Below the pieces are notes generated by a model that did not search any database, was not told the DNA's origin, and was given only the letters and a program-made list of their open reading frames with translations. A program made the translations under genes and the position numbers. From Cenococcum geophilum 1.58 (taxonomy: Eukaryota; Ascomycota; Dothideomycetes; Gloniales; Gloniaceae): a stretch of 64,000 nucleotides of DNA. Below are positions 50,573 through 63,500 of this stretch, one piece after another. How positions within the stretch are numbered: position 1 is the stretch's first letter; every line of letters starts with the position of its first letter. The stretch lies in NCBI GenBank assembly GCA_001692895.1, contig KV748201.1, positions 1,922,001-1,986,000 of the forward strand, read 5' to 3'.

Positions 50573-53500
50573 TATTTAGAATAAAAATATAAGATCTTGA
50601 TTTTCTAATGAGATTTTGAAAGGTTCTAGAGATTACATTTTACTACCCCCCTAACCACCATAATATTATTAAATTTTATCTAAACTAGATTACGCTGCGA
50701 TTGATAAGTATATTTAAAGGCTTTTCCGCGTTATAGATATAGCCTATAAGTGGTGAAAGCCAATTGGGTAGGGGGTGATTGATTGCGTTCCCTAATACTA
50801 AAAATTAAAAATCTTGTAAAGCTCTAATCCCACTAAGATCTATTAAAAACCGGGCCCTCTAAGGTTCTGCTAGCCGTAGACTGATTGCCTATTTAGGTTT
50901 AGCGTAATTGTAATTTAGATTTCTTCTAATTGTGCTAACCTTGCTTGCTTTATAATCTTCCTTTCCTTCGCCTTACGCAGCCTTTATAGTGGGCTTAATT
51001 AATTACCTTCTTAATTTGCTATTATTAATTAAGGTAGTATAGGGCTTTGTAATAAGGTCTCCCGTTAGACTTACTTTAATTAAGGGCTGAGCTAAGTACT
51101 AGTAAGTCTTTTATAGCCTCTTATAGGAGGCTCTACAGAACCCTTTGTTGGTTAATTTGTATAGGGCTTCCCTCTATAGCAGTATATAGAACACTCTGTA
51201 TTTCCTTTTCGATAACTATATCGGTAATTACTGCATCCTTATTTATACGCACAGCTGGTAGGCTGTGTAGTAGTTAGATAAGCTTTTACTACTTTTAAAA
51301 GTGGTATAATCTTACTGACGCTTATAGGAATTTAAGCGTTATAGGTCTCTTTTAGTTTAATAAGCTCGCTGCTAAGGAAGGGCTCTTTTACAATTCTATA
51401 TTAAGTACAAATCTTATAGTAGCCTTAATTTTAAATTTTATAGATGCAGCTAGGTATCTAAGAGATCTTAGTAACCTTTTAAAGCTTTTTAGGAATTGGA
51501 AAAAGGACTAAGTTACCTACACTAAATGTAGTAATAGAGTGCTGTGTACCGTACTTCTTCTTTATCTAGTTACAAGAGTAAGCCGATCGCTGTTAAACTC
51601 TCTTATAAATATCTAATATATTATAAATAGAGCCTGACTCTACTAAACGCCTCTACAGCCGTAGTTCCTTTTAGTACTCTTTAAGCTTCTTTAATACCTA
51701 CCACTTAAGCTCTAGCTATGGTAGAATAGTATAAATAGGGTTATTAGAGTTCTTAATCGCCTAAATTAACTTACGCCTAAAAGTAGGTATAACTATATTA
51801 TAATACTCTTAAAGATCTGCTAGTGGAACGCCGGCTCTACTAGCTTTGTAATAGAGCTATAATTATAGAGCTTTAATTTAAATAGTAAGATTATCCATAA
51901 AGTAGCCTCTAGGGGTATAGTAAGGATTATCCAGATCTTTAATCCAGTTATCTAGATATAATTGCTCTTGCCACTAGATAGATTATAGAGCTCTCTTAGC
52001 TATACGCTATAGATCTATAGTAGGTTTAGATTGTACTACTATTAAGGCTTCGGCCTCTCTATCTATTGTCTTAATTGCCTCCTATATACTAGCCTCTTAG
52101 CTTAGTATAAGAAAGCCTTTTAGTAAAGGTAGAGGCTGCCTAAATCCACTTAATCCTAATAATTAAATTTAACGAGTTTAAATTAAGATTGGTAAGTAAT
52201 TAGGAGAGAGGCTATTATCTTTAAATAGAGTATGGTTTATAGGAGTCTCCTACCTTTATAATCTATTAGCTAAATCGCGGTCCTTTTTAGATAGATTGCG
52301 GTCGCCTATAGAGGCAGTTCCTAAATTTAAAAGGCTCCTATTATTAAAATCCTTATCTTCCTTATTAGAAGATTTACCTAAGGTTAAGAGCCAATTACTA
52401 TTATCTCCTATATTAGAAATATTATTATAATCCTTATTAGAAGCAGTAAGGGCGCTTAAAGCAATAGAGTAATTATCCTCCTCATCGCGCTTCTGTTTGG
52501 CAGCCTCTTACCTATTACCATTCTCTTCTAGTAGAGGGCCCAAAACTTCCTTATTGCTATTTAGATCATTATTCTTAGCTTTAGAGACTTTAATATTAGG
52601 TAGAGGCTCTACTGTAGCCCTTAGGGTAGGCGCCACTAAAGTAAAAGCCTAAGGATCTCTCCTATATAGACAGCGAAAAGGCGTATAGCTAATTAATTCG
52701 TAGTACGTGCGATTAATTAAGGCCGCGACAATTAGGTAAGCTATTGCCTATTATAAAGTTTCTAAGAATCGCTTTACTATATAAAGCTTCTTCTTTATAA
52801 AGCTATTAGCCTGCTCTATAAGGCCTTATAATTAAAGGTAGCGTAGGCAGCTATTAATAACTTTTACTCTATAGCGACAAAGTAATATAAAAAGGGCGCC
52901 TTTAAACTCTATACCATTATTACTCTATTAAATACACGGGTAAACACTGTAGTAATATATCCATTATAACACAGCAGTAGTAACTTCCTTAGTAGTCTTC
53001 TGCTTAAGAGGGTAAAGGGCGCAGTATTTACTAAAGTAATCGCGTATCTATAGGATCTATTTATATTCGCTATCGGGCTTAGAGCGCATATTAATTAGAT
53101 TGCCTTAAATGCGATTAAAGGGAGCTAAAGAGATAATTATATTAAGTAGAGGCCTTATAGTAAAGGAAGCCTTTTTATAAGAATATTAGCATATATATAC
53201 AACTGAGATTTTTTCTAAAAGTAATACTTACTCCTTATAGATTTAACAGTACTTAAGCAGCTATTTAACTTTAATAAATCTTATACTATAATACTCGGTC
53301 GCAATTATACGGTAAGTCTTTTTTTGCCCTAAGTATTTAACATTACTATACTTTCTTATAATTATATTATAAATATCTGGCTTAGGAACTACCTTTAAGG
53401 CCCATTTATTAGGCCCTATTAAACGCCTCTAAAGACCTTATAGCTCTAGGGGAACATTCTCTCTTATATACCACCATTGCTTAGCCTTTAATTTAGCGTT

Positions 53501-54405
53501 GCGTTTTACCTATAAGTAGGCTATATAATTTAGATCTACGAGCTAGGAAATAAGATCATTATATTTAGGCTAGGTGACGCGCTTTATTAAGTTAACTCTA
53601 GTTTCTTTTAGATACTTAATAAAGGCAGGCTTTACTATAACTAAGAAGGCAGAAATAGTATAAGAGACGTTATAGGAGTTATCTATAGTAGAAGGAGAGG
53701 CAATTATATTAGGTGTGGAGGTGGTTATAAAGGTCGCGGAGGTTAATATTACTATTACTAGTATTAGATTTAAGCTGGCAATTAAGTTAATATATATTTA
53801 GAACTTATAGATAAGACATATATCTTATTAAGGATCTAATTAAGTTATATATAGAGGCGGTAAATAAGGACTAATAAGAAAATTTAATAGACGTTAAAGC
53901 TTGCGAAGTTTGACTTTTAGAGCCCCTGCGCTAGTCCCAATTAGGTAATTATAATAAGAAAATTAATACCTTAGGAGGCTCCATAAGAGCTCTACAAAAA
54001 TGCCTTATACTTAGGTATAAAATATAAACTAACTACTAAGCTTAGGCTTATTAACTAGCCGTTTTAGCGACGTCGTGTACGCATAGTTGGGGTAATTTAA
54101 GGCTAGTTTAGATGTTATCCGATAACAATTTACTAATTAGATTAAGAGGGGAAGAAAACTAAAGTTATTAGTATAATATATTTTAAAGAGCTTTATAATT
54201 TGTGTATAGGCGTTAGTAAGCCTTACGTTGTTATACTACCTTATAATTAACTTAATCTTTTAAAGATCTTTTCTAGAATAAAGCAATTGTTCTAGAATTA
54301 AGACGATAAAACCAATACACGAATCGTTCCTTTTTAAAGACGATTTGTTTTAGTATAATGTAGGAATTTTCCGGAACGAGGCTTAAGCTAGTATAGGGCA
54401 GAATA
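50573..54405 (-). mobile_element. Integrase-bearing element, copy 1 (fossil; Ginger-like or LTR-type)
   Basis: The minus strand carries fragments of a DDE integrase. Near 52,900-52,700 the core can be recognised by its EFKG and EQAN blocks, preceded at about 53.4-53.1 kb by a zinc-binding region and followed at about 51.5-51.3 kb by the C-terminal region found in KRBA2/SCAND3-type integrases. I see no reverse transcriptase in the 3.8 kb. The right end (about 54,255-54,405) is similar, inverted, to the left-hand repeat at 50,229 (CTCGTTCCGG and TTCTGCC shared), so the unit 50,229-54,405 has inverted ends. That would fit a cut-and-paste Ginger-type element. It is broken throughout by RIP-type decay. 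Confidence 0.5.
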
Positions 54406-54407
54406 TA

Positions 54408-54751
54408 TGCTTTACTAGATGATTAATTATAATATTAAGGATATATTATTACTTATTTTGCGCCTAAAATCAATAAGATTATATATTAATCATTATTTAT
54501 AACCATTGACTGCACTATACTTTCTAAATTAACTTATAGAAACGGCCAAAATCTACTAAAAAGCTTTATTAAAAAGCTTTATATAGCTTTAAAAGTTTAA
54601 TATAATATCAAATCTTTTCTAAAATAACGCAATTAATCCGGAATGAAGACGCTTAAAGCGATATATAATTTGTTCCTTTTTAAAGACAATCTATTCCGGT
54701 ATAAAGTAGAAATAATCCGGAACGAGCTATATACCGGTATGGGGCAGAATA
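54408..54751 (-). repeat. 344-bp LTR-like repeat, copy 2 (solo, inverted)
   Basis: This is the reverse complement of 50,229-50,572 with many transitions, exactly 344 bp. It is flanked by an exact 5-bp duplication ATATA (54,403-54,407 and 54,752-54,756), so it is an independent solo insertion between the end of one integrase element and the start of the next. Confidence 0.75.
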
Positions 54752-54756
54752 ATATA

Positions 54757-55939
54757 TTTAGAATAAAAATATAAGATCTTAATTTTCTAATAAGATTTTA
54801 AAAGGTTCTAGAGATTACATTTTACTACCCCCATAACCACTATAATATTATTAAATTTTATCTAAACTAGATTACGCTGCGATTAATAAGTATATTTAAA
54901 GGCTTTTCCGCGTTATAGATATAGCCTATAAGTAGTAGAAGCCAATTAGGTAGGGGGTGATTAATTATATTTCCTAATACTAAAAATTAAAAACCTTATA
55001 AAGCTCTAATCCTATTAAGATCTATTAAAAACCGGGCCCTCTAAGGTTCTGCCGGCCGTAGACTAATTACCTATTTAGGTTTGGCGTAATTACAATTTAG
55101 ATTTCTCCTAATTGCGCCAACCTTACTTACTTTATAATCTTCCTTTCCTTCACCTTACGCAGCCTTTATAGTGGGCTTAATTAATTACCTTCTTAATTTG
55201 CTATTGTTAATTAAGGTAGTATAGGGCTTTATAATAAGGTCTCCCGTTAAACTTACTTTAATTAAGGGCTAAGCTAAGTACTAGTAAGTCTTCTATAGCC
55301 TCTTATAGGAGGCTTTATAGAACCCTCTATTAGTTAATTTATATAGGGCTTCCCTCTATAGTAGTATATAGAACACTCTGTATTTCCTTTTTAATAACTA
55401 TATCGGTAATTACTGTATCCTTATTTATACGCATAGCTAATAGGCCATGCAGTAGTTAGATAAGCTTTTACTACTTTTAAAAGTAGTATAATCTTACTAA
55501 CGCTTATAGGAATTTAAGCGTCATAGGTCTTTCCTAGTTTAATAAGCTCACTGCTAAGGAAGGGCTCTTTTACAATTCCATATTAAGTACAAATCTCATA
55601 GTAGCCTCAATTTCAAATCTTATAGATATAGTTAGGTATCTAAGAGATCTTAGTAGCCTTTTAAAGCTTTTTAGGAATTAGAAAAAGGACTAAGTCGCCT
55701 ATACTAAATATAGTAATAGAGTACTGCGTACCATACTTCTTCTTTATTTAGTTATAAGAGTAAGCCGATTACTATTAAACTCTCTCGTAAATATCTAATA
55801 TATCGTAAATAGAGCCCGACTCTACTAAACGCCTCTACAGCCATAGTTCCTTTTAGCGCTCTTTAAGCTTCTTTAATACTTACCGCTTAAGCTCTAGCTA
55901 TGGTGGAATAGTATAAATAGGGTTATTAGAGTTCTTAAT
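54757..55939 (-). mobile_element. Integrase-bearing element, copy 2, partial
   Basis: About 1.18 kb directly repeats 50,573-51,760 (same order and orientation, over 90 percent identical by eye, differences mostly transitions). It covers the integrase C-terminal region. It is interrupted at 55,940 by a gypsy insertion, and the rest is not in the window. It is broken. Confidence 0.75.
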
Positions 55940-56365
55940 TGTTATAAACGCTTTAAGTACAATGTTATAACTACTTGGAGAAGAGACGGAAGAAGCTAGT
56001 TAGTTAATACAGGCACGGTCCAGGATGGAGCCGATAGAACTATGTGACGAGGAATGGTAACCAAGGTCATATGATGTGATCTATGTAATTTGTGTAATCT
56101 ATGGGATCTATAATAGAGCAGATAGAGTACACGTATATTATATATAAGAAGGATTTCATAGAAGTATGGTTATGTATTTAAGGACCCTTAATCCCTACCT
56201 AAATAGTTCCTTCCTTATAGTAATTCTCAGAATATAATTAGAGTTAATCTATTGGGCAACCACTCCACTAGTTGTTATTACGTTGTTAACTTTTATACTT
56301 ATATTTCCTACACACCTAGCCTAATAATGAGCCTATTGTAGTTCTTGCTATAAGGTTCCGTTACA
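55940..56365 (+). repeat. 5' LTR of gypsy copy 2 (426 bp)
   Basis: The LTR runs from TGTTATAAACGC to GGTTCCGTTACA. It is the same length as both LTRs of copy 1 and inverted relative to them. It is followed by CAATCACTACC, the presumed primer-binding region, which also lies next to the LTR of copy 1 (inverted). Confidence 0.9.
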
Positions 56366-59300
56366 CAATCACTACCTAGTTATAGTATTAATATAAGAAG
56401 TCGAACAACATACCACTAAAAGTAGCCATTATAATGCCATTAACGGCAGCAACTACTTTAAGAATAGGAGGTAATACTAATATGGCGGATACTAACTTAT
56501 AGCAACCTATGACGGTTAGACAGCTATAGGAGATAGTTAACTAGCTAATAGCTAACTATATAGTGTTAGAAGAAAGACTTAACGGAATAAGAGTAGTAAA
56601 GATTAAGCTACTATTAATTAAGAGATTTATAGGAGAGAAGTTAAAGCTTAAAGGATTCCTTACGCAGATGCACTTTAAGGTCTTATAGGAGGGAGTAAAG
56701 TTACCTATACCCGTGGATTGGATAGCCTACGCAGGACTATTCTTATTAGAAAAAGCACTTAAGTGGTTTAAACTTTACCTTATAAAAATATAGGTAAATA
56801 GAATGACGACCACTAACTAAGATATGCGATTTATGTTCTTAAGTTAGGAAGGATTTGCAGAACGACTTACGCAGATATTTGGAGACCCGGAAGAAACAAC
56901 TATAGTAAAAAGAAAACTCCAGAACCTTATGCAATAAACTTTAGTAATTAAGTATATAATATAGTTCTAGACACTAGCAATATAAGTAGAGTGGAATAAT
57001 AAGGCGCTTATAGCACAGTATAAATAAGGACTTAAGGCTAAAGTCTAGGACGCGATTATCCTAATGGAAGATGTGAATACCCTAAGGGAACTAATAGATT
57101 AGGCAATTAAGATTAATAATTAGATCTACTAAAGGGAATAGGCTAAGAGGGGCTAGGATAGGGTTTTATAGTTATATAAGGCGCAGAGTACGCAACGACA
57201 AAAGCTAAGTTAGAAACTATGGTATAGCGCCAAGCTAATGGACCTAAGTAGTACTAAAGAAGCCTATAAGAAATGGAGCAAACTATAGAAACCTAGAGGA
57301 TAAGGATTAAGTAATTAAAGGTCTAAGGAGTAGAGGCCGAATTAGGGATCTTAATAGTAGAAGACATTTAGGCGGACTCTATAATAAGAGAAATAGTTTA
57401 AAGAAGGAGCTTATATAAATTGCGGAAAATAGGGTCATTATATTAGAGACTGTAAAAGTAGGTAAAGTTACCACGTAGTAAGAGGTATAAGACTAGTAGA
57501 CAATATATACGTATAGAGGGACGATAATATGCTATAAGGAATAAAAGAGTGTTTAATTAGAAGTTTTGCGTTTTGTTATAATAATATATGCCGAATTTAT
57601 AAGGACGCTAAGTATAGCGCAAGCTATTAGCTATAAGAGCTAGCACCTATAGGATATAGAGGAACTAACAAACCAGTTCGCAGATTGGATATTAAGGATG
57701 ATGAATTTAACTTAGGTAAAATATTCCGTAATAATAAGGCAATAAGGGCCGCTTACTGGGAGCGAGTAGACCTTAGAGATGTTATACTAAAGGTAGAAGA
57801 TAATTCTACTATAGAATAGGGAACATTAGTAGGGATTAAAACCCCACTAGATATAATGTCTATCACTTTATAAGACGTAAGAGAAGTAGGATAATAAACC
57901 ACTTCGGCACTTAATAAAGGCAAAAGGCTAAAGGCTTAAGATTCTTAAGACGAGATAAGAGATAACTAAGATTCTTAAGACAAGATAAGGTATACCTAAG
58001 GACCTATAATAGACGAAAACCGATAGAGTAGGGCAGTAGCTTAGTTCAGAAACATATAAATAAGCTTGGGATAGAGTTTCCTATAGGTATAAGACTCTTA
58101 AGACAAGATAAGTGAGATTTAAGACTCTTAAGATAAGATAAGGACACCACGGACGCCTAATTAAACTAAGGCGGGAGCTAAGCTTAAGTTAGAAGCAAGC
58201 TTAGGATTAAAGAATTTAAGGGACTAAGATTTCGGAGTACAAATAAGGACACCTATAGGCGAGAGGCAAGGAGCTTCTTTATAGATCAGAGAATCTGTAA
58301 TATAAATAGTAGTTAGACTAGGAGACAGATATATAGACCTAGAAGACTTACTAGGGGAACGCAGTGTTCAGCCTAAAGATTAAAAGTTTAATACTAGGAT
58401 TAAGAAGTAAGATAACTTTAAGGATTAAAGCATAAGGCGCAAACTAAAAGAAACCATAGAAGAGTTTAGACAAAGAATTATTGTATAGTAAGAACAGAAA
58501 CTAGATAAGAAATCTAGTACATTGGGATGTATAAAGGATAGAGTACTAGTATAAAGAATTACCAATAGGCCAAGAATAGGTATACTAAGAGCTAAGTGGC
58601 TTACCGAACTAGAAAATAAAGAAGATCTAGGGATTTTAACTAGGTTTGAGGAATAATACATAAAAGGCTGTCACGATATAGTAATAAGAAGATACTTCCT
58701 TACGGACAAGCCGTATACACTCTAGCAGCTATACTAAAAGTGGTATAGGCAGAGGCGCAATAATAAGTGGGAAGATTTCTATATATAGTTGGATAAAAAA
58801 GTTATCCAAAACTACCTAATTACAGAAAAGGCTATAACGCATATTAAAGGAGCCTTAATTATAACATCAAAGGATCTAAAGGAACGTTTAGAGGACTAGA
58901 GAAGTAAGAGATATATTTTAGTACCTATAAATAAAGTCGCAACATTTAGATTAGTATAATAAAGGTTTAAACTTAGGGATAAAGACGAGCTAAGAGTTAA
59001 GCCAAAGCACCTAGCACACTACACGTTATCATGGATTGCGTACGTGGACAACATATATAATATATATAAGAATCTAAAGAAAAAGAATCGGAAATACCCT
59101 ATAAGGATATACTGGATAATAGATAAGTAATAATACAGGAATGCCAAATATATATATAGATGGCATCCAGCAGAGGACCAAAAGGAAGAAAGTTTAGTAC
59201 TTTAATTAGGAAGATTTCTTACGGAAAAATGCTTAGACGGACAATAGTAGTGGGAATACCCAGAAAATACATATCTATAGTATATTAAAGATAAAAAGCG

Positions 59301-60590
59301 AACTAGGTATTGGCTAAAGAGCGAGCTAAGTGCACTAGGATTAAGTAGCTAATAGTTAGGAAAAGTAGAGGCCCACGGGACTAAAGGGAGCCAGTGGTAG
59401 AGCCTTAGACCCTTAAAGGAATTTAAGGACGATACCTAAATTTATAAATTAATTAATAAGATTAACAGTTTAAGGCGCTAATAGATAGTAGAGTAACGCG
59501 AAACCATATCTTACTAATAGCAGTTAAGAGAATGGGACTACCTTATAGATAAAGGGAGCAACCTTACCTATTAGTTACAATTTTAGGAGATTTAATAGCC
59601 TATAAAGGAGGGATCATTAACCTTAAAATAGGACCTATTTAGATAACTATTAAAGGAAGACAAATTAAGATGTCTTTTAATATCCTACTATTAGGACGGG
59701 ACGAGGTAGTATTAGGTATACCTTAGTTACAGAAATATAATCTAAGGATTAATTGGATTATAGGTTAGGTTAATATTAAAGATACTTAATAATATAAGAT
59801 GCAATAATAAGCCAAGTTAGTATAGTACTAAGTAGGGGCAACCTATAAAGAAATAGAAAAAGGACTAAGTCACGTACTAAAGAGATACTATAAGTATAGC
59901 AAAAAGCTATTAGAATATGCAGCATAAGACTATAAAATAGAATTGGAACCAGAAATAAGTCTAAAGTTCTTTCCAATCTACAAGCTTACTAAAAAAAAAG
60001 GTAGAGCATTAAAAGAGTTTGTCTAGGAAAATCTACGAAAGGGATATATTAGACCATTGCAGTTATTAGTGGGTTATCTAGTACTATTTATACTAAAGAA
60101 AAATGGCAAACTAAGGCTATATATTAACTATAGATAATTAAACAGCATTACTAGGAAGAATAGGTATCCTTTACCCTTAATTAGCGAAATCTAAGACAGG
60201 ATAGGTAATGCGCAAATCTTTACAAAGATAGATCTAAGATAGGCATACTATCAAATTAGGATTAAGAAAGGCGACGAATAAAAGGCAGCCTTTAGGTTAA
60301 AGAAAGGACTATATAAACCATTAGTTATACAATTTAGGCTTATAAACGCACCAGTAACGTTCTAGAAGCGTATTAATAATATATTAGGAGAATACTTAGA
60401 TGAATTTGTTATAGTATATTTTAATATTATTATTATCTACTTAATAATAGAGGAAGAATATAGAGAATATGTTAAATAGGTTTTAAGGAGACTATAAAAG
60501 GAATAGATGCTAGTAGCAATTAAAAAATACGAGTTCTTTACTAGGAAGACCGATTTTATTGGATTTATTATTAAACTAGGCTAACTTAGT
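55940..60590 (+). mobile_element. Ty3/gypsy fossil, copy 2 (426-bp LTR family), partial
   Basis: This is the same family as 862-8836, in opposite orientation. The 5' LTR is followed by gag-like sequence (about 56.4-58 kb), a protease region and reverse transcriptase (about 59.9-60.5 kb, YxxxI-type motif near 60,410). It stops inside reverse transcriptase at a (TAA)n run at about 60,587, where a LINE begins; the remainder may lie beyond the LINE, outside the window. It is heavily decayed by RIP. Confidence 0.8.
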
Positions 60591-63500
60591 AATAATAATA
60601 ATAATAATTCATTGCTTAACGTCCAATTCGGATCCCTACTAGGCCTACGCAGACTACTCCTTATTTACATATAGGGAGAAAACTCTATTTAAGAAAAATG
60701 AGAAAACCCCGTAATCCATCTCCCTGCCTTTTAGGACTCGCCTACTTAGCGCCTATAAGTCGCCTATGGTGCTCTACTACCTTACTATTTGACCTCCTTG
60801 GGAACCACTACTGCCGTAACAAGCCTATAGACGCGCTAGTATCACAAACTTTTACTTTACTACTGTAGAGTTACTAGGGGGCACCTACTGCTCGCCCCCT
60901 TACCTTTTATTATTATTTCCCTTATAACCCGGAACTAATTTAGCATATTTTAACTAATAAGCCACTAGGTAACCGCCTTAAGGCCTTTTTATATTAAGAG
61001 CAGTGTATTATAGTTCTCTATACTAGCTGCTAAGAGCATTATTTCTTAATTAGTGCGTAGGGGGTATAGCAGTATTACGTGTTTTAGTGTCTGTCTTAGC
61101 TAGCTATATTTGCATCTCGGGCTACCTACTAGGACACCTACCTAGTAAAGCCAATCTTTTAGTCCTATTATTCCTGTTCTTAAGAGTGTTGCTATTATAT
61201 TTTCTACCTTTATTAGGCCTTCTCAGAGCCCTTAGGTATTTACCCCCTATAGCATTAACTATACTATAGCTTGGGTTTATTTTACCTAAGTTAGCCTCTA
61301 TACCTTTAACTCCCATTTACCTCTTTAATGTTAGTCCAACCAGTATTATATTGCGGTAGATGGTTTCCTGGCGTTCTTACGTGTTCTACTTTAGCTCCTT
61401 TCTCTATCTTACTATTATCTTTGCTAACCTCTTACGCGTCTCCCTTCCTCCTCTATATAGGCCTAGGCCCTAAAGCGGCACTATTCTTCTTCTGCTTTCT
61501 TTACCTATTTCTCTAATATCTCTTCCCTACTTTAGGGTTATTAGTTTATTCTCCTATAGGGCACCCTAGGGTCCCTCTATAGTTTACTTAGGCGTGTCTT
61601 AATATACTTTATAACATTAGAGTTATATTTATTTTACGTTCTTTATATTATAGCGGCTTTAATATATAACTATAGGGGGGGAATATTAGATTCCTTCTTA
61701 AGTAGTGCTATGGCCGTTCGCTTATACCCGCCTATAATACTCTAAAAGTAGGCTATTTAGACCTTTTAAAGTAGTTTAAGGAGTAATTTTAGGGGGCCCT
61801 TTTTAGTTTCTCTAATGGCCTAGATACTGGATCTATATATTATAGTTGGCCAGACAACTACTATATATAGTAGGCGTGACCTCTAGAAGCATAGACCCTA
61901 GATAAAGTAATAAACTATACTTAGCCTTTACAGGCCGCTTACGCTGCATATGCGCTTCACTAGAGCTTACTGTCTACCCATACTCCTAATACCCTTAGAC
62001 CCTAAACTAGTTAACCCCCAAAGCCTTAGATACGAATTATATACTAAAGATCTGCAGATTAGTTACGTTTTCTTATAAAATAGATTAGCTAGTATTTCTC
62101 TAGTAAGAATTAGACTCTATAACATTTTGCCCACTCTATATAAGTGTTATAGGCTTTCTCTAGTATTCTACAGTTCTTTGCGGCTGTTGGCCCATATATA
62201 ATTAGGTTTGTGTTATCAACAAAGCCTATCCCCTAGGTCGCCCCTTCCTTAAAGGAGTTAAGTAGGTTGCTTATAAAGAAAAGGAAGAGTATAGGCGAGA
62301 GGGGTGATCCTTATAGTATTTCTGTTGCAACTACAATAAGGGGGCTCTAGTATCCGCTAAAGACCAGTGATATTTCTTTCTAGCCTATAAACCCTTAGAT
62401 AAATTATATAATTTATTCTAGGAAGCCCTTTACCCTAAGGATATATAGGAGACGCTCGTAGGGTATATTATTATAGGTACCACTAATATCTAGGCTAAGC
62501 ATTAATACTACAAAGTCCTTTCACATCGCCTATATAGATTTAATAGTAGCAGCGAGTAGCGTAAGTGCTAATAGTGTTAAGCGGTTCTTTCTTACCCCTA
62601 TTTAGCTTTATAGTAGTAGGGCGTATTCCTCTACTATATCTACTATGCGTTCCGCTATTACCCTTTCTAAGATCTTACTAAGGGTGTTTTCTAAGGCAAT
62701 AGGGCGGTAGCTTCCTGGGATTAAGTAATCTACTTTACCTTCTTTTTATAAGACAACCGTCGTTATAGATCTTCTAAATCGCGGGTAGTAGCCTATAGCA
62801 AAGCATGCTCTGGCTATATCTGCAAGCTAAGGTACTATAAGTGGCCCATAGGTTTTTAGGGCCTTATTTAGAATCCCATCTAGTCCTAGTACTATATTAT
62901 TTAAAAGGCGGCTAATAGTTCTAGCCATTTCCTCTATTGTTATATCGCTGTTAACCCACAGGCAAGTCACCGGTATTTCGCCCGTAATATTACTAAGGTC
63001 TACTAAAGCTAGTTAGGGGAAGAACCTTTCTATAAGGATCTTTGCCTTCTTATTATTATCATTTATAGCCTATAATTCTCCTACTCTTCGTAGGGGTAGT
63101 AGGTATAGGTCTTCTACTAGGCGCCCTACCTTTTTCTTTACCTATTTTACTATATCCCAAAGGCCCTTATTATAGGGGAGGCTTAGGTTAAAAGTATGCT
63201 TATTTATAAACCGTCTCCAGTTATTCCTTACTTCTTTTTTTAGGGTATTCTTTAGCTAGTTTCTTATGTCTTTATATCGTCTCTCGTCTTTAGGGTTGTG
63301 GCTGCTTATATATTTCCTTCTTACTCGTTATTAGCTGGCAACCAGAACTGCGCATTATATAGACTATGCGTATCGCGCGTAGGGGCCCGGTTTTAAGATT
63401 GGGCAGTGCTTTTCTAGCCTATTTTTAATTGCTGCCTAGATTCTTTTTAATCTTCGGTTGATTTCCTTAGGGGTAGTTAATAAGCCTCGCTTGTTTAGTA

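Noticed and set aside
61087-61516. Leu-rich frames of about 60 codons resembling membrane proteins
   Set aside because: They lie inside the decayed LINE, on the wrong strand. Hydrophobic Leu/Tyr-rich peptides are a common by-product of AT-rich, RIP-decayed DNA.
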